Notes: a model not told the origin generated them from the sequence alone. Counted from the stretch's first letter, positions 26,909-35,673 are shown. The stretch: DNA of 64,000 nucleotides from JACKBK01 sp963707275 (GCA_963707275.1 CAVPPH010000010.1:1-64000); one strand, 5' to 3'. Made by a program: numbers and translations.

Positions 26909-28144
26909 TATTCCCTTCATCGCGCCCCGAATGACGGCTGCAACGCGCTCAATCTCAGAGACCGTGAGTGACGACGACGACGGCAGATAGAAGCCGTCGC
27001 GGCAGAGGCGTTCGGCGACGGGGAAGCGCTGGCCTTTGAACGCGTTCCAGTAGACCGGCTGGCAGTGCATGGGGATGAAGAAGGTGCGGGTCTCGATGCC
27101 GTTGTCGGCCAACACGCGCCGCAACTGGTCGCGGTTCATGCCGTAGGCGTCGCGCTCGACCATGATGCCGTACATCCAGAAGACGTTCTTGGCCCACTCA
27201 GCTTCGGGCGGCGTGGTGATGCCGGGGATGTCGCGTAGCAGCGATGTGTAGAGCGCCGCGTTGCGCCGCCGTGCTGCCACCAACTCGTCCAGCCGCTCGA
27301 CCTGCGCCAGTCCGACCGCGGCCTGCAGGTTGGTCATGCGGTAGTTGAAGCCGACGAATTTGTGCCAGAAGTGACGCTCGCTGCTGAAGGCGTGGTCGCG
27401 CAGGTTCCATGCCAGGCGGGCGATGTCCTGGTCATTGGTGGTGATCATGCCGCCCTCGCCGGTGGTGAGGATCTTGTTGCCGTAGAAACTGAAGGCCGCA
27501 GCCGCGGCCAGTCCGCCGGTCCGCCGTCCCTTGTACTCCGCTCCGTGCGCCTCGGCCGCGTCTTCGATGACGGTGATGCCGTGATCGCAGGCCAACTCGT
27601 TGAGCGCGTCCATGTCTACCGGGTGGCCGTAGATGTGTACCGGGATGATGGCCTTCGTGCGCGGCGTGATCTTCCTGGCTACGTCCTCCACATTCATCTG
27701 CCAGAAGGCCGGCTCGTTGTCGACCAGCACCGGAGTGGCGCCGCAGTAGGTCACTGCGTTGATGGTGGCGATCATGGTGAACGTCGGGAGGATCACCTCG
27801 TCGCCCGGCTTCAGGCCAAGGGTCGCCAGCGCCAGGTGCAGAGCGACCGTGCCGTTGGCGCAGGCGATGCCATATTTCGCGCCGCACTCTTCAGCGAAGC
27901 GGGCCTCGAAATCGCGGATGAAACCGCCGGCCGACGAGATCCAGTTGGTCTCGACTGCCTGCTGTACATATTTCAGCTCGTTGCCGCCCAGCGTAGGCTC
28001 GCAGACCGGGATGATACCGCGCGCGCTGGGTCGGTCGAAGTCAGGGATCGGCCGGTAGCTGATCTTGACCTCCGGGTCCTTGGCTGGAATGATTTCCGCC
28101 AGGTCGCCCATTTCTTCCAGGGTTAGCTCGTAGGGTTGGAGCAT
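26906..28144 (-). CDS. DegT/DnrJ/EryC1/StrS family sugar aminotransferase
   Basis: A fold-type I PLP enzyme of 412 residues that aminates keto-sugar nucleotides. An N-terminal extension of about 40 residues precedes IIPVCEPTLGGNELKYVQQA. Key parts are CANGTVALHLALATLGLKPG, EVILPTFTMIATINAV, IPVHIYGHPVDM, VIEDAAEAHGAEYKG and FSFYGNKILTTGEGGM, with the PLP lysine in NKI. GFNYRMTNLQAAVGLAQVE is the typical substrate loop. It resembles perosamine synthetase-like enzymes for surface glycan sugars. The adjacent glycosyltransferase on the same strand is consistent with a glycan role. Confidence 0.9.
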   Translation of the reverse strand: MLQPYELTLEEMGDLAEIIPAKDPEVKISYRPIPDFDRPSARGIIPVCEPTLGGNELKYVQQAVETNWISSAGGFIRDFEARFAEECGAKYGIACANGTVALHLALATLGLKPGDEVILPTFTMIATINAVTYCGATPVLVDNEPAFWQMNVEDVARKITPRTKAIIPVHIYGHPVDMDALNELACDHGITVIEDAAEAHGAEYKGRRTGGLAAAAAFSFYGNKILTTGEGGMITTNDQDIARLAWNLRDHAFSSERHFWHKFVGFNYRMTNLQAAVGLAQVERLDELVAARRRNAALYTSLLRDIPGITTPPEAEWAKNVFWMYGIMVERDAYGMNRDQLRRVLADNGIETRTFFIPMHCQPVYWNAFKGQRFPVAERLCRDGFYLPSSSSLTVSEIERVAAVIRGAMKGI

Positions 28145-28170
28145 TGGTGTAAGTCCTCGTTTGTGGGAGG

Positions 28171-28218
28171 GTGATCAGAGATCAGAGGTCAGAAGTCAGA
28201 TCACTGATTACTGATCAC
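28171..28218. repeat. GATCA-type intergenic repeat with inverted ends
   Basis: GTGATCAG at the left and CTGATCAC at the right enclose runs of near-identical words (AGATCAGAGGTCAGAAGTCA, then GATTACTGATCA). It separates the aminotransferase start from the glycosyltransferase stop. Confidence 0.7.
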
Positions 28219-28221
28219 TTA

Positions 28222-28947
28222 TCACCCGCGGCGCACGCGCCAAGCCGCTGTCACATACTTGCGGCCTTTGGTCAGGTAATCCGTCAGGTTGGCGCCAGTC
28301 TTGCTGTCGCCCACGGTGCGCGGCACGCAGATGTAGGGCACTTCGACGAGTTGAAAGCCTTGCTGCTGCGCGCAGCCCAGCAGGTCGATGCAGTATTCGC
28401 CGTAGTCGCCGCGAAGGCGAATCTGCCGGAACACCTCGGCGCGGCCGGCAATGAAGCCGCTGGTGTAGTCATGGACGCCGCTGCCCAGCAGCGCCATCGC
28501 GTAGTGGTTGATGATCCAGCTTAGCGTGCGCGCCATGACGCCATGCGCCACGTCCGCGCCGCCGGGTATCCAGCGCGAGCCGACCGCCAGGTCCGCGCCG
28601 CTGTGCACAGCTTCTACCAGCCGCGGCACATCCTCGGGTGGCATCGACAGGTCGCAGTCCATCCAGGTGACTACCGACGCACCGTGGGTGTCGATGGCCT
28701 CGTCTATGCCGCGCTGGATCGCGCTGGTCAGTCCCAACTCATCGAGTCTGCGCACCAGCACCACCCGCTCGGGATCTTCCGCCGCAATGGCCTCAACGAT
28801 CTTCCAGGTGCCGTCGGGAGAGTTGTCGTCCACCACCAGCACCTTGTAGGGCGCGCGGTTCGCCACCAGAAGCCGCTGGATGAGCGGACTAATGTTGTCG
28901 CGTTCGTTATAGGTTGGCAGGACCGTGCAGACCAAAGATGTAGCCAT
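28222..28947 (-). CDS. Polyprenol-phosphate mannosyltransferase-like family 2 glycosyltransferase
   Basis: 241 residues with the DPM1-type pattern: VCTVLPTYNERDNISPLIQ, VLVVDDNSPDGTW, WMDCDLSMPPEDVPRL with the metal-binding DCD, GSRWIPGGADVAHG, and VHDYTSGFIAGRAEVF. There is no membrane tail, as in the short soluble form. It would load a sugar from GDP- or UDP-sugar onto polyprenyl phosphate for extracytoplasmic glycosylation. The gene is intact. Confidence 0.87.
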   Translation of the reverse strand: MATSLVCTVLPTYNERDNISPLIQRLLVANRAPYKVLVVDDNSPDGTWKIVEAIAAEDPERVVLVRRLDELGLTSAIQRGIDEAIDTHGASVVTWMDCDLSMPPEDVPRLVEAVHSGADLAVGSRWIPGGADVAHGVMARTLSWIINHYAMALLGSGVHDYTSGFIAGRAEVFRQIRLRGDYGEYCIDLLGCAQQQGFQLVEVPYICVPRTVGDSKTGANLTDYLTKGRKYVTAAWRVRRG

Positions 28948-29163
28948 AGAATTCTATGCTGCAAGAGCCGGCGTAGTATAACATACCTGGCAACGAAATC
29001 CGCGATTTGGGGAGCGCGATGCTGCTTGTGTCAGCCTTTTTTGTTATGGTACAATGTCGTCACCGCAACTGGTCAGTTCCATTGCTCCCGTTCCAGTCTG
29101 TCGTTCCGTGTTACCTGGAGTGCCGTTTCAGTTGCGTCTCTACACTACCCGAAGGAGGGCATC

Positions 29164-29448
29164 ATGTGTTGTTTCATAACCGTACTTCTGTTCATCGGTC
29201 CGCGCGCGGCAATCATCGTCTGGTACATGTTGGAACGCGTGCAATTTGAAGCAGCGATCAGCAACATCGCGATTGGCTGCCTCGGTTTCATCTTCCTGCC
29301 GTGGACGATGCTAGGCTGGCTGGTGGTGTACAACCCAGTTATCGGCGTCTCCGGTTTTGGCTGGGTGATTGTCGGATTAGGTTTGCTTGCCGACATCGCC
29401 ACCTACTCCGGTGGCGGCTACGGTAACCGCAATCGCATCCGCCGCTAG
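29164..29448 (+). CDS. Small conserved membrane protein
   Basis: 94 residues with two or three membrane helices (FITVLLFIGPRAAIIVWYML; IGCLGFIFLPWTMLGWLVVY; FGWVIVGLGLLADIATY) and a C-terminal YSGGGYGNRNRIRR. Proteins with the same start (MCC..TVL..GPR) and the same GGGYGNR tail occur widely in environmental bacteria, with no assigned function. A strong AAGGAGG lies 7 bp before ATG, and TACAAT near 29049 may be the promoter -10. Confidence 0.75.
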   Translation: MCCFITVLLFIGPRAAIIVWYMLERVQFEAAISNIAIGCLGFIFLPWTMLGWLVVYNPVIGVSGFGWVIVGLGLLADIATYSGGGYGNRNRIRR

Positions 29449-29637
29449 ATCAACTTCAGCCGATTCGTTGATTCTGTTCACGACACTGGCAGGCCGCAAT
29501 CAGCGCGCCTGTCAGTGTCGCGTTCCTCAAGCCGTTCAACCAGCGGAATTGCTACCGCCTGCAGCTTGTGATAAACTCACGTCACTGCGCCGGCGACTTG
29601 GCCGGCGTACAAGTTTTTAGATTGCGAGCAATACACC

Positions 29638-30354
29638 ATGGCCACAAACGGTTCCCAGGCTGGCGGCAAGAAGGAGTTCCAGTATCGGTCCCAGTTTCCG
29701 CCTGACTTCGATGACGACGGCGAGCCAACCGGCTACGTCGGTTTCGAGCACATCGTCGGCACGCTGATCTGGGCCAGCTCTCAGGCATCGCTGAATCTCT
29801 TCGAGGCCAGCAATACCGTCGAGGCTGTCACGCTGGAACGGCATTTCACGGTCAACAGCGCGCCTGACGACTGGCAGCCGCCGGTGGACATCTGGGCGCA
29901 GATCAGCTTTAGCTGGCCGGTCGAGAACTCGACGCTCAGCCTCTACGGCGATGAAGCGCTGTGCGACCTCTATCACAGCGAGACGACCCATTGCCGTCAC
30001 CAGCCGCTGACCGCCAACATCGTGACCGAACTGGAGATTGTCTACCTGTTCTCCGAGCGTCTGGTCAGCCACCTGGACAGCGACGAAGGCATCGAAAAGA
30101 CCGCCCGTCGCATCCGCCGCATGTTCGCCGATCTGGTGGATCACGAGAACATCATCGCGATCGAGGCGACGGCCCTGTTCGTCGATACTGGTCTGAAGCT
30201 TTCGGGCATCCGCGCCGGCCACGTCTGGGTGCTGGAGGACGAGCTGACCGACCTGGCCGCACTGCGCAAGTCGCTGGTGTCGATCTGCCATGAGGTCAAC
30301 ACCGTGCTGCGCAGCTTTGAGAAGGCTTTTGCGACGCGAGGCGACCTGGCGTGA
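29638..30354 (+). CDS. Conserved hypothetical protein, first gene of an M23 cluster
   Basis: 238 residues, acidic, no signal peptide or membrane helix. Phrases such as GFEHIVGTLIWASSQASLNL and HRQPL-like central strands match no family I know. The stop codon overlaps the GTG start of the M23 peptidase gene by 4 nt (GTGA), so the two are translationally coupled. Confidence 0.7.
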   Translation: MATNGSQAGGKKEFQYRSQFPPDFDDDGEPTGYVGFEHIVGTLIWASSQASLNLFEASNTVEAVTLERHFTVNSAPDDWQPPVDIWAQISFSWPVENSTLSLYGDEALCDLYHSETTHCRHQPLTANIVTELEIVYLFSERLVSHLDSDEGIEKTARRIRRMFADLVDHENIIAIEATALFVDTGLKLSGIRAGHVWVLEDELTDLAALRKSLVSICHEVNTVLRSFEKAFATRGDLA

Positions 30355-31355
30355 CCGAGGCTGCGCTGCAAATCGAAGCCAGACCGGCGCAGCTCTACGT
30401 TGCGCTGTACGATACGTTGCCGCATCCGGGACTGGGTCCCGTGCAGGAATTCGCGCTGGATATTGGGATCACCGCCACAGCGCCGATCGTGCTGACCGAC
30501 GTGGTGTGGCGGGCTTTCGACCAGAACGATCATGTCTCGTTCGTGCGCCAGCGGCTGGGAGAAGCGGCGATGGAGGAGCTAACCCGCGGCCAGTTTGGTG
30601 TCGCGCCGGGAATGGGGCTGGTGTTGCCGCGCTGCTATTTCCTGGAACAGGGACAACAGCCGTTGAGTCGCCTGCGGATCAGCGTGGCCGGTTTCGAGGC
30701 GGCAACGCGCATCGGCGTTTCGGCATTTCTCGACGTGCCGCTGGTCTACCCGCAGCAGCGGGCCAAGATTCACCTGCCCTTCGCCGATGGGACGTGGTGG
30801 GCGATCACCGGCAACGACTGGAGCTCGTCCCACAAGGCTGAACCGGTGAGTTGGCCCTTTGCCTACGACTTCGTGCGGCTGGGGCCGGACGGCCGCACCT
30901 TTGCCGGCGACGGTCGCAGCAACGCAGACCACTACAGCTTCGGCCAGCCAGTGACAGCGCCGGCCGGCGGCAAGATTGTCCTGGTGCGCAACGACATGCC
31001 TGACCAGGCGCCCGGACAGCCGCTGGAGGCGAGCGAGATCAGCAGCGACTCGACCCGGTTGGCCGGCAATGTCGTGGTGATCGGCCACGGCTACGGCGAG
31101 TTCAGCTATCTGGCGCACCTGCAGGCCGGCAGTGTCCGCGTGCAGGAAGGGCAGATGGTCAAGCGCGGCCAGCAGATCGCGGCGGTGGGCAATTCGGGCC
31201 ACTCGCCGGGCCCGCATCTGCATTATCACTTTCAGGATGGCCCCGGCCTTTTTGTAGACCGGGGCGTGCCGGTACAGTTCTACAACTTCCTGGCCGTCGG
31301 CGACCTGATCGACCACGCGACCATCCCGTCGCGCCTGATCGTCAGCCCGGCCTGA
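30351..31355 (+). CDS. M23-family metallopeptidase-like protein
   Basis: 334 residues. The C-terminal half is an M23/LytM fold: NADHYSFGQPVTAPAGGKIV, VVIGHGYGEFSYLAHLQAGS, GQMVKRGQQIAAVGNSGHSP and GPHLHYHFQDGPGL, with the HLH zinc ligand. The first zinc ligand would be the H of DHYSF. Family members cut peptidoglycan cross-links. The N-terminal 180 residues are a beta-rich unknown domain. No signal peptide is visible from the GTG start, which is odd for a cell-wall enzyme, so the domain may serve another role in the cytoplasm. Confidence 0.75.
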   Translation: MTEAALQIEARPAQLYVALYDTLPHPGLGPVQEFALDIGITATAPIVLTDVVWRAFDQNDHVSFVRQRLGEAAMEELTRGQFGVAPGMGLVLPRCYFLEQGQQPLSRLRISVAGFEAATRIGVSAFLDVPLVYPQQRAKIHLPFADGTWWAITGNDWSSSHKAEPVSWPFAYDFVRLGPDGRTFAGDGRSNADHYSFGQPVTAPAGGKIVLVRNDMPDQAPGQPLEASEISSDSTRLAGNVVVIGHGYGEFSYLAHLQAGSVRVQEGQMVKRGQQIAAVGNSGHSPGPHLHYHFQDGPGLFVDRGVPVQFYNFLAVGDLIDHATIPSRLIVSPA

Positions 31356-31381
31356 AACCACAACAAGAAGAAGAGGAAAAG

Positions 31382-31849
31382 ATGGTATCTAGCAACGGAT
31401 TAGACGAAGGCAACGACGAACTGATGGAAGACGTCTTGCAGATGGAATTGACGGATGAGGCCTACGAAGAACTGGCGGCCTCAGAAGGCGCAGCGATTGC
31501 CGAGCTTGCCTACTGGAGCGCGTCGCTGGCCGACGAACTCGAAGAGACGACGCCGACTCCTGAGGATCGCCAGGTAATCGATATCGACATGTATCTGGAC
31601 GACAATACGCTGCTGGAGCTGTATGGCGTCAGTCTGTTTCGGGCCGAGAGCGCCGATCCGATCACCGGCCTGGATGCGTTGGAGGCCGCGCTGATCGATC
31701 TGGCCGGCAGCGGCGGCGTGCTGTACGAGGTAGCTGAGACCGATGAGGGCGATCTGGCACTGGTGTTTGCAGTCGAAGACGAGCTGCGGCTGATTCTTGT
31801 GGTCGGCGCGTGGACTGTCAGCGACTGGGACGAACTGCCAGAGGAGTGA
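31382..31849 (+). CDS. Acidic hypothetical protein, third gene of the M23 cluster
   Basis: 155 residues, strongly acidic (LDEGNDELMEDVLQMELTDE; SDWDELPEE), predicted cytosolic and helical, no family recognised. It starts 26 bp after the M23 gene behind AAGAGGAAAAG. A good terminator follows it and closes the three-gene unit. Confidence 0.7.
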   Translation: MVSSNGLDEGNDELMEDVLQMELTDEAYEELAASEGAAIAELAYWSASLADELEETTPTPEDRQVIDIDMYLDDNTLLELYGVSLFRAESADPITGLDALEAALIDLAGSGGVLYEVAETDEGDLALVFAVEDELRLILVVGAWTVSDWDELPEE

Positions 31850-31886
31850 CCGGCGCGCGCCTGCGCGGCGCGAATGGAAAACAACG

Positions 31887-31921
31887 ACACCGCTGGACGA
31901 TTTTGTCCGGCGGTGTTTTGA
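31887..31921 (+). terminator. Intrinsic terminator after the M23 cluster
   Basis: ACACCGCTGGAC and GTCCGGCGGTGT form a 12-bp stem (one mismatch) with a 6-nt loop, followed by TTTTGATT. Confidence 0.8.
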
Positions 31922-32112
31922 TTCTGAGTTCAGCCTCCGCGAGGGGTAGGGTATCGTTCGTTCTGGCGGAATCTCGCCCGCCGCCTCCCGGGGGCCTTTG
32001 AGTCAACAGGATACAGGATTACTGAACAAAATCTATAAACAAGGTATACAATAAATAGTCAGTTGGCGAGATCGTCAACAAAAACACATCACACTACAAA
32101 ACAGGAGAAACC

Positions 32113-33267
32113 ATGAATACAAAGTCAAGTTGGTGGCGCATACTGATCGTCTCGATCATGGCGCTTGCGCTCGTAATTCCGACCGTTGCCGGCGCACAGA
32201 CCAGCAGCGGAATTGTCAGCCCGACCGATGGCCAGACATTGAGCGGCACGGTGGATGTTACCGCTGTCTTCCCCGGCAGCCCGTACGTGCGCTGGGATCT
32301 GTTCATTCTACCCGGCGGCAATGACAGTGGTAAGATCTGGGTTGCCTCTGGCGATGAGGCCGGCGAGGCCACACTTTCCCTCGACACCACCCAGTATCCT
32401 GACGGCGATCACGCCTTCAGCCTGCGCCTGGTCAGGGAAGACAGCAACTACGACGAGCAGATCGTTCCCTTCACTATCGACAACAGCGGCGCTGCGAGCT
32501 CTTCGACTGAGTCGGCAAGCACAGCATCGACTCCGGACATCGTTGACACCGCAGTGGCGGCTGGCAGCTTTCCTACCCTGGTAGCGGCTGTCCAGGCTGC
32601 TGGCCTGGTTGATGCGCTGAAGGGCGCCGGTCCGTTCACCGTGTTTGCGCCGACCGAAGAGGCCTTTGCGGCGCTGCCTGAGGGCACGCTGGAAAGCCTT
32701 CTGGCTGACCCGGCCGCGCTGGCCAACATCCTGCTCTACCACGTCGTGCCAGGCAAGGTGATGGCGGCGGACGTGACCGACGGCCTGACCGCCACGACAC
32801 TGCAGGGCAGCGACGTCAGCTTCACTGTAGCTGATGGCGCAGTTAAGATCAACGATGCTAACATCGTGACCACCGACATCGAAGCCAGTAACGGCGTGAT
32901 CCATGTGATCGACGCGGTCATTCTGCCGCCGGCCGGCTCTGAAGCTGCTGCTGCGCCCAGTGCTCCTGCGGCTGCACCGGCCACCACCGGCCTTATCAGC
33001 CCGACTGATGGCCAGACGCTGAGCGGCACGGTCGATGTCACCGCGGTCTTCCCTGGCAGCCCGTATGTCCGTTGGGACCTGTTCATCCTGCCGGGTGGCA
33101 ATGACAGCGGCAAGATCTGGGTTGCCTCGGGCACCGACGCAGGTGAAGCAACTCTGTCGCTGGACACTACCAATCTGCCCAACGGCGATCACGCCTTCAG
33201 CCTGCGTTTAGTCAAGGCTGACAGCAACTACGACGAGCAGATCGTCAACTTCACTATAGCCAACTAG
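32113..33267 (+). CDS. Exported Ig-like / fasciclin (FAS1) / Ig-like protein
   Basis: 384 residues. A signal peptide (ILIVSIMALALVIPTVAGAQ) precedes an Ig-like beta domain (about 33-125; SPTDGQTLSGTVDVTAVFPG). Then comes a Ser/Thr linker and a FAS1 adhesion domain (about 140-270; FPTLVAAVQAAGLVDALKG, GPFTVFAPTEEAFAALP, NILLYHVVPGKVMAADV, VIHVIDAVILPP). An Ala/Pro linker leads to a second copy of the first domain (about 295-384), nearly identical at protein and DNA level. FAS1 domains mediate adhesion at the cell surface. No sortase or membrane anchor is seen, so it is probably secreted. The AT-rich upstream region (TATACAATA near 32046) suggests a strong promoter, and two hairpins follow the gene. 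Confidence 0.88.
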   Translation: MNTKSSWWRILIVSIMALALVIPTVAGAQTSSGIVSPTDGQTLSGTVDVTAVFPGSPYVRWDLFILPGGNDSGKIWVASGDEAGEATLSLDTTQYPDGDHAFSLRLVREDSNYDEQIVPFTIDNSGAASSSTESASTASTPDIVDTAVAAGSFPTLVAAVQAAGLVDALKGAGPFTVFAPTEEAFAALPEGTLESLLADPAALANILLYHVVPGKVMAADVTDGLTATTLQGSDVSFTVADGAVKINDANIVTTDIEASNGVIHVIDAVILPPAGSEAAAAPSAPAAAPATTGLISPTDGQTLSGTVDVTAVFPGSPYVRWDLFILPGGNDSGKIWVASGTDAGEATLSLDTTNLPNGDHAFSLRLVKADSNYDEQIVNFTIAN

Positions 33268-33268
33268 C

Positions 33269-33293
33269 GGGGTTCGCCCTCGGGCGATACCCC
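33269..33293 (+). terminator. GC-rich hairpin after the FAS1 gene
   Basis: GGGGTTCGCCC and GGGCGATACCCC pair around TC, starting 2 bp after the stop codon. There is no long T-tail; it may stabilise the mRNA 3' end. Confidence 0.55.
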
Positions 33294-33315
33294 CTGTTTG
33301 GACCTCCTTGTGGGT

Positions 33316-33363
33316 GTGAGGGACGTCGTGGCGGCAACGCTGCGGCGTCTCTCACATTTTTTG
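33316..33363 (+). terminator. Intrinsic terminator
   Basis: GTGAGGGACGTC pairs with GGCGTCTCTCAC (10 of 12) and is followed by ATTTTTTGTC. Together with the preceding hairpin it ends the FAS1 transcript. Confidence 0.65.
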
Positions 33364-33838
33364 TCTTCGTCTGCTTCGAGAATAGCGCCTCACTGTCATT
33401 GCGATCCGGTTGCGGCGAAGCAATCACTCGGCTTTACCAGAGAGACTGCTCACCTGCACCTCGCCTGCGGCTCGGCGCAGGCGCAGGTGTCGGCGGCCGC
33501 CGCCTCGCATTGACACCATGGCAGGTGAGTCGTCAGTGCTCCGCTCTTTTCATCCATCGGGGTGTCGGGCGCAGCCCGTCCCGGTGGCTGTTCTGAAAAT
33601 AGCCGCTTTGGCCGGTCTGCTCAGCTTGCCACTCCTCGTTTTCATCGTTGCTGGTGTGCATACGATCATGTTGACTACTCCCCAAACCTCAAAATAGGCG
33701 TGGCAGGTTGCGCACTTGCCCACGTTGGTGGATTGGCTGAGCGGTGGTATCATGTGGCAGCAGTCCGCTTCCAATCCGCTGCCATTTCTCGCTACCAGCC
33801 AGCCAGGACTGACAGTCCTCGGTCTTCAGGAGGTCCCC
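33364..33838. other. Intergenic region with hairpins, no gene seen
   Basis: I find no supported gene. It holds a CACCTGC...GCAGGTG hairpin near 33452-33490, the environmental-genome words CATTGCGA and CGAAGCAATCAC, and the palindrome AGGACTGACAGTCCT (33805-33819) just before the GDPD ribosome site. The palindrome core recurs at 45905-45917 and, inverted, at 45973-45985. Confidence 0.5.
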
Positions 33839-34730
33839 TTGCGTTCCAAACTTCTTGCCATCGTTGTTGTCGTTGTCGTTGTTTTTGTGGCGGTCATCGC
33901 CGTGCTCAACCTGACTGCGAAGGCTGCTCCGGACTGCCCGCCGTGCCTGCCTGATGCGCCGCGGCCGCTGGTCATTGCCCATCAGGGCGGCGAGGAGGTC
34001 TGGCCCAGCAATACGATGTATGCCTACGAGCGCGCCGTCGCGCTGGGCGTGGACATGTTGGAGATGGACCTGCATGCGACGGCTGACGGCAAGCTGGTGC
34101 TGATGCACGACGAAACCGTGGACCGCACCACCGACGGCACGGGCAAGATCGAGGAGATGACGCTGGCCGAGTTCAAGGCGCTGGACGGCGGCTATTACTG
34201 GAGCGACGACGACGGCCAGACGCATCCGTTCCGCGGCCAGGGGATCACGCCGGCGAGCCTGGATGAGGTGTTCGAGCGCGTTCCCTGACATGCCGATGAA
34301 CATCGAGATCAAGCTGGTGGAGTCGCAGCCGGTGGCCGAGCTGTTTTGCCAGGCGATCCGCGACTACGGCATGCAGGACAAGGTGCTGGTGGCGTCCTTT
34401 CACCAGGATGCGATGGACCAGTTTCGCGCGCTTTGCCCCGAGGTGACGACCTCCCTGGCGCAAAACGAGGTCATCGATTTCTTTGTACGCCACAAGTTGC
34501 TGCAAGGCGGGACGTTTTCCCCACCGGGCGGAGCAGTGCAGGTGCCGGAAAAGCGTAGCGGGCTGACCATCCTGACCACGGGATTCGTCGAAGATGCGCA
34601 CAGCCGCGGCATGGACGTGCACGCCTGGACCATCAATGAGGTCGAGGAGATGCAGCGAATGATCGACCTCGGCGTGGACGGCATTATCACTGACCGGCCC
34701 GATTTGTTGATGGAGTTGCTGGGCAGATAA
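33839..34730 (+). CDS. Membrane-anchored glycerophosphodiester phosphodiesterase (frameshifted)
   Basis: The protein hydrolyses glycerophosphodiesters to glycerol-3-phosphate and an alcohol. After an N-terminal membrane helix (LAIVVVVVVVFVAVIAVL) come VIAHQGGEEVWPSNTMYAYE and GVDMLEMDLHATADGKLVLM, followed by HDETVDRTTDGTG, the metal site and catalytic histidines. One indel near 34,275 shifts the second half, which has NIEIKLVE and ends VHAWTINEVEEMQRMIDLG and DGIITDRPDLLM. A TTG start at 33839 is preferred because AGGAGG lies 6 bp upstream; the earlier ATGs would extend into repeat DNA. The total of about 297 codons is normal. Confidence 0.85.
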
Positions 34731-34736
34731 TCTGCG

Positions 34737-35147
34737 TCAGATCTGCTTCCAGACCTTGGCCAGGCTTTCGCCGTAGACGCTGAGGTCCCACTCGTTGAAG
34801 TAACCGAAGGGGGTAATCCAGACTTCGTAGCCGGTGTCGCGCAGTCGCGTCGCCAGCTCATCGGTCAGCTCGCGGGCGAAATCCGGCGGGGCGTTTTCGC
34901 CGCCCAGGTGGGTGAAGGAGTGCAGCACGATGCGCCGCATGTCGCGCTTGTTGGCCAGCCATTTCAGGTGTTTCAGCGTCTGACGAAACGCGCTGCTGCG
35001 GTTCTCGACGTCGGCCGCCTCGATCTGGTAGAAAGCCACCACCGCGTCCAGCACCTCCTGCTCGACCTGGACATCCTCGACATCGTCCAGCGTCTTGGAG
35101 AAGCTGCGCCACCAGAAGCGTTTGGCCTGGAAGGTGAGGAGTTTCAT
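34737..35147 (-). CDS. Stand-alone threonyl-tRNA synthetase editing domain-like protein
   Basis: 136 residues. It begins MKLLTFQAKRFWWRSFSKTL and contains VVAFYQIEAADVE, IVLHSFTHLGGENAPPDFAR and YEVWITPFGYFNEWDLSVYG. This order of motifs, especially HSFTHL and PFG(Y/W)F, matches the archaeal ThrRS N-terminal editing domain (D-aminoacyl-tRNA deacylase fold), which removes serine wrongly loaded on tRNA-Thr. No synthetase part is attached, so it would act in trans. The gene converges with GDPD and ends 6 bp after it. Confidence 0.7.
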   Translation of the reverse strand: MKLLTFQAKRFWWRSFSKTLDDVEDVQVEQEVLDAVVAFYQIEAADVENRSSAFRQTLKHLKWLANKRDMRRIVLHSFTHLGGENAPPDFARELTDELATRLRDTGYEVWITPFGYFNEWDLSVYGESLAKVWKQI

Positions 35148-35167
35148 GGGCGTGGGGAGGGGAGGAG

Positions 35168-35205
35168 AGAAGTCAGAAGTCAGTGGTCGAAGGTCGAAGG
35201 TTGAT
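35168..35205. repeat. GAAGTCAG repeat flanking the four-helix gene, downstream side
   Basis: AGAAGTCAGAAGTCAGTGGTC and GAAGGTCGAAGG words. Their complements (CTTCTGACCTCCGACTTCTG) occur on the other side of the gene at 35612-35673, so the flanks are inverted. Confidence 0.65.
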
Positions 35206-35207
35206 AG

Positions 35208-35598
35208 TCAACGGGCTGACTTCGTGAGCAGAAATGGATAGGGATTATTGATCATGGATCCAAGCATGGCGCCAACTTCGCGGCATTCTGAAATTAGCCT
35301 TTCGTGGTCGTCGGAGGCAAGATAACCCGCAATCCTTGGCGAAATCAAGCCAGGTATCGGTCTCACTGTTCTCGCCATCCGAGTTGGTAAGTTTGTTGAC
35401 GAAGTTGGCTTCGTAACGACGCTTGGCCCAGGCTTCGCAAAGGTTACTGCATACGGTCCTCGATGATCTGCGAATCTGGTCGGTCAATGCGTAGCGCTCC
35501 TCTGCCGGCCATTGCTTGCTGAGAAAGAAGAGTTCCATAGACAAGCTATATGCCTTCTGATAGACGATCAAATCCTTCGCTGAGAGGATCTTCATCAT
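35208..35598 (-). CDS. Four-helix bundle protein (23S rRNA-intervening-sequence type, frameshifted)
   Basis: About 130 residues. ILSAKDLIVYQKAYSLSMEL and ALTDQIRRSSRTVCSNLCEA match the first two helices of the four-helix bundle family first found in 23S rRNA intervening sequences. NFVNKLTNSDGENSETDTWL is helix three. An indel near 35,320 shifts the rest, which reads YLASDDHERLISECREVGAM to a TGA at 35208. No DNA or RNA role is proven for the family. The gene is bracketed by inverted short-period repeats, which hints at movement as a unit. Confidence 0.75.
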
Positions 35599-35611
35599 AA
35601 TCTCCTTTCGT

Positions 35612-35673
35612 ATTCCAGCCTCTGTCCTCCGACCCTGACTTCTGACCTCCGACTTCTGACCTCTGTTCTCTAG
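35612..35673. repeat. GAAGTCAG repeat flanking the four-helix gene, upstream side
   Basis: CCTGACTTCTGACCTCCGAC and CTTCTGACCTCTG words, inverted relative to 35168-35205. The tract ends at the stop codon of the dipeptidase gene. Confidence 0.65.
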
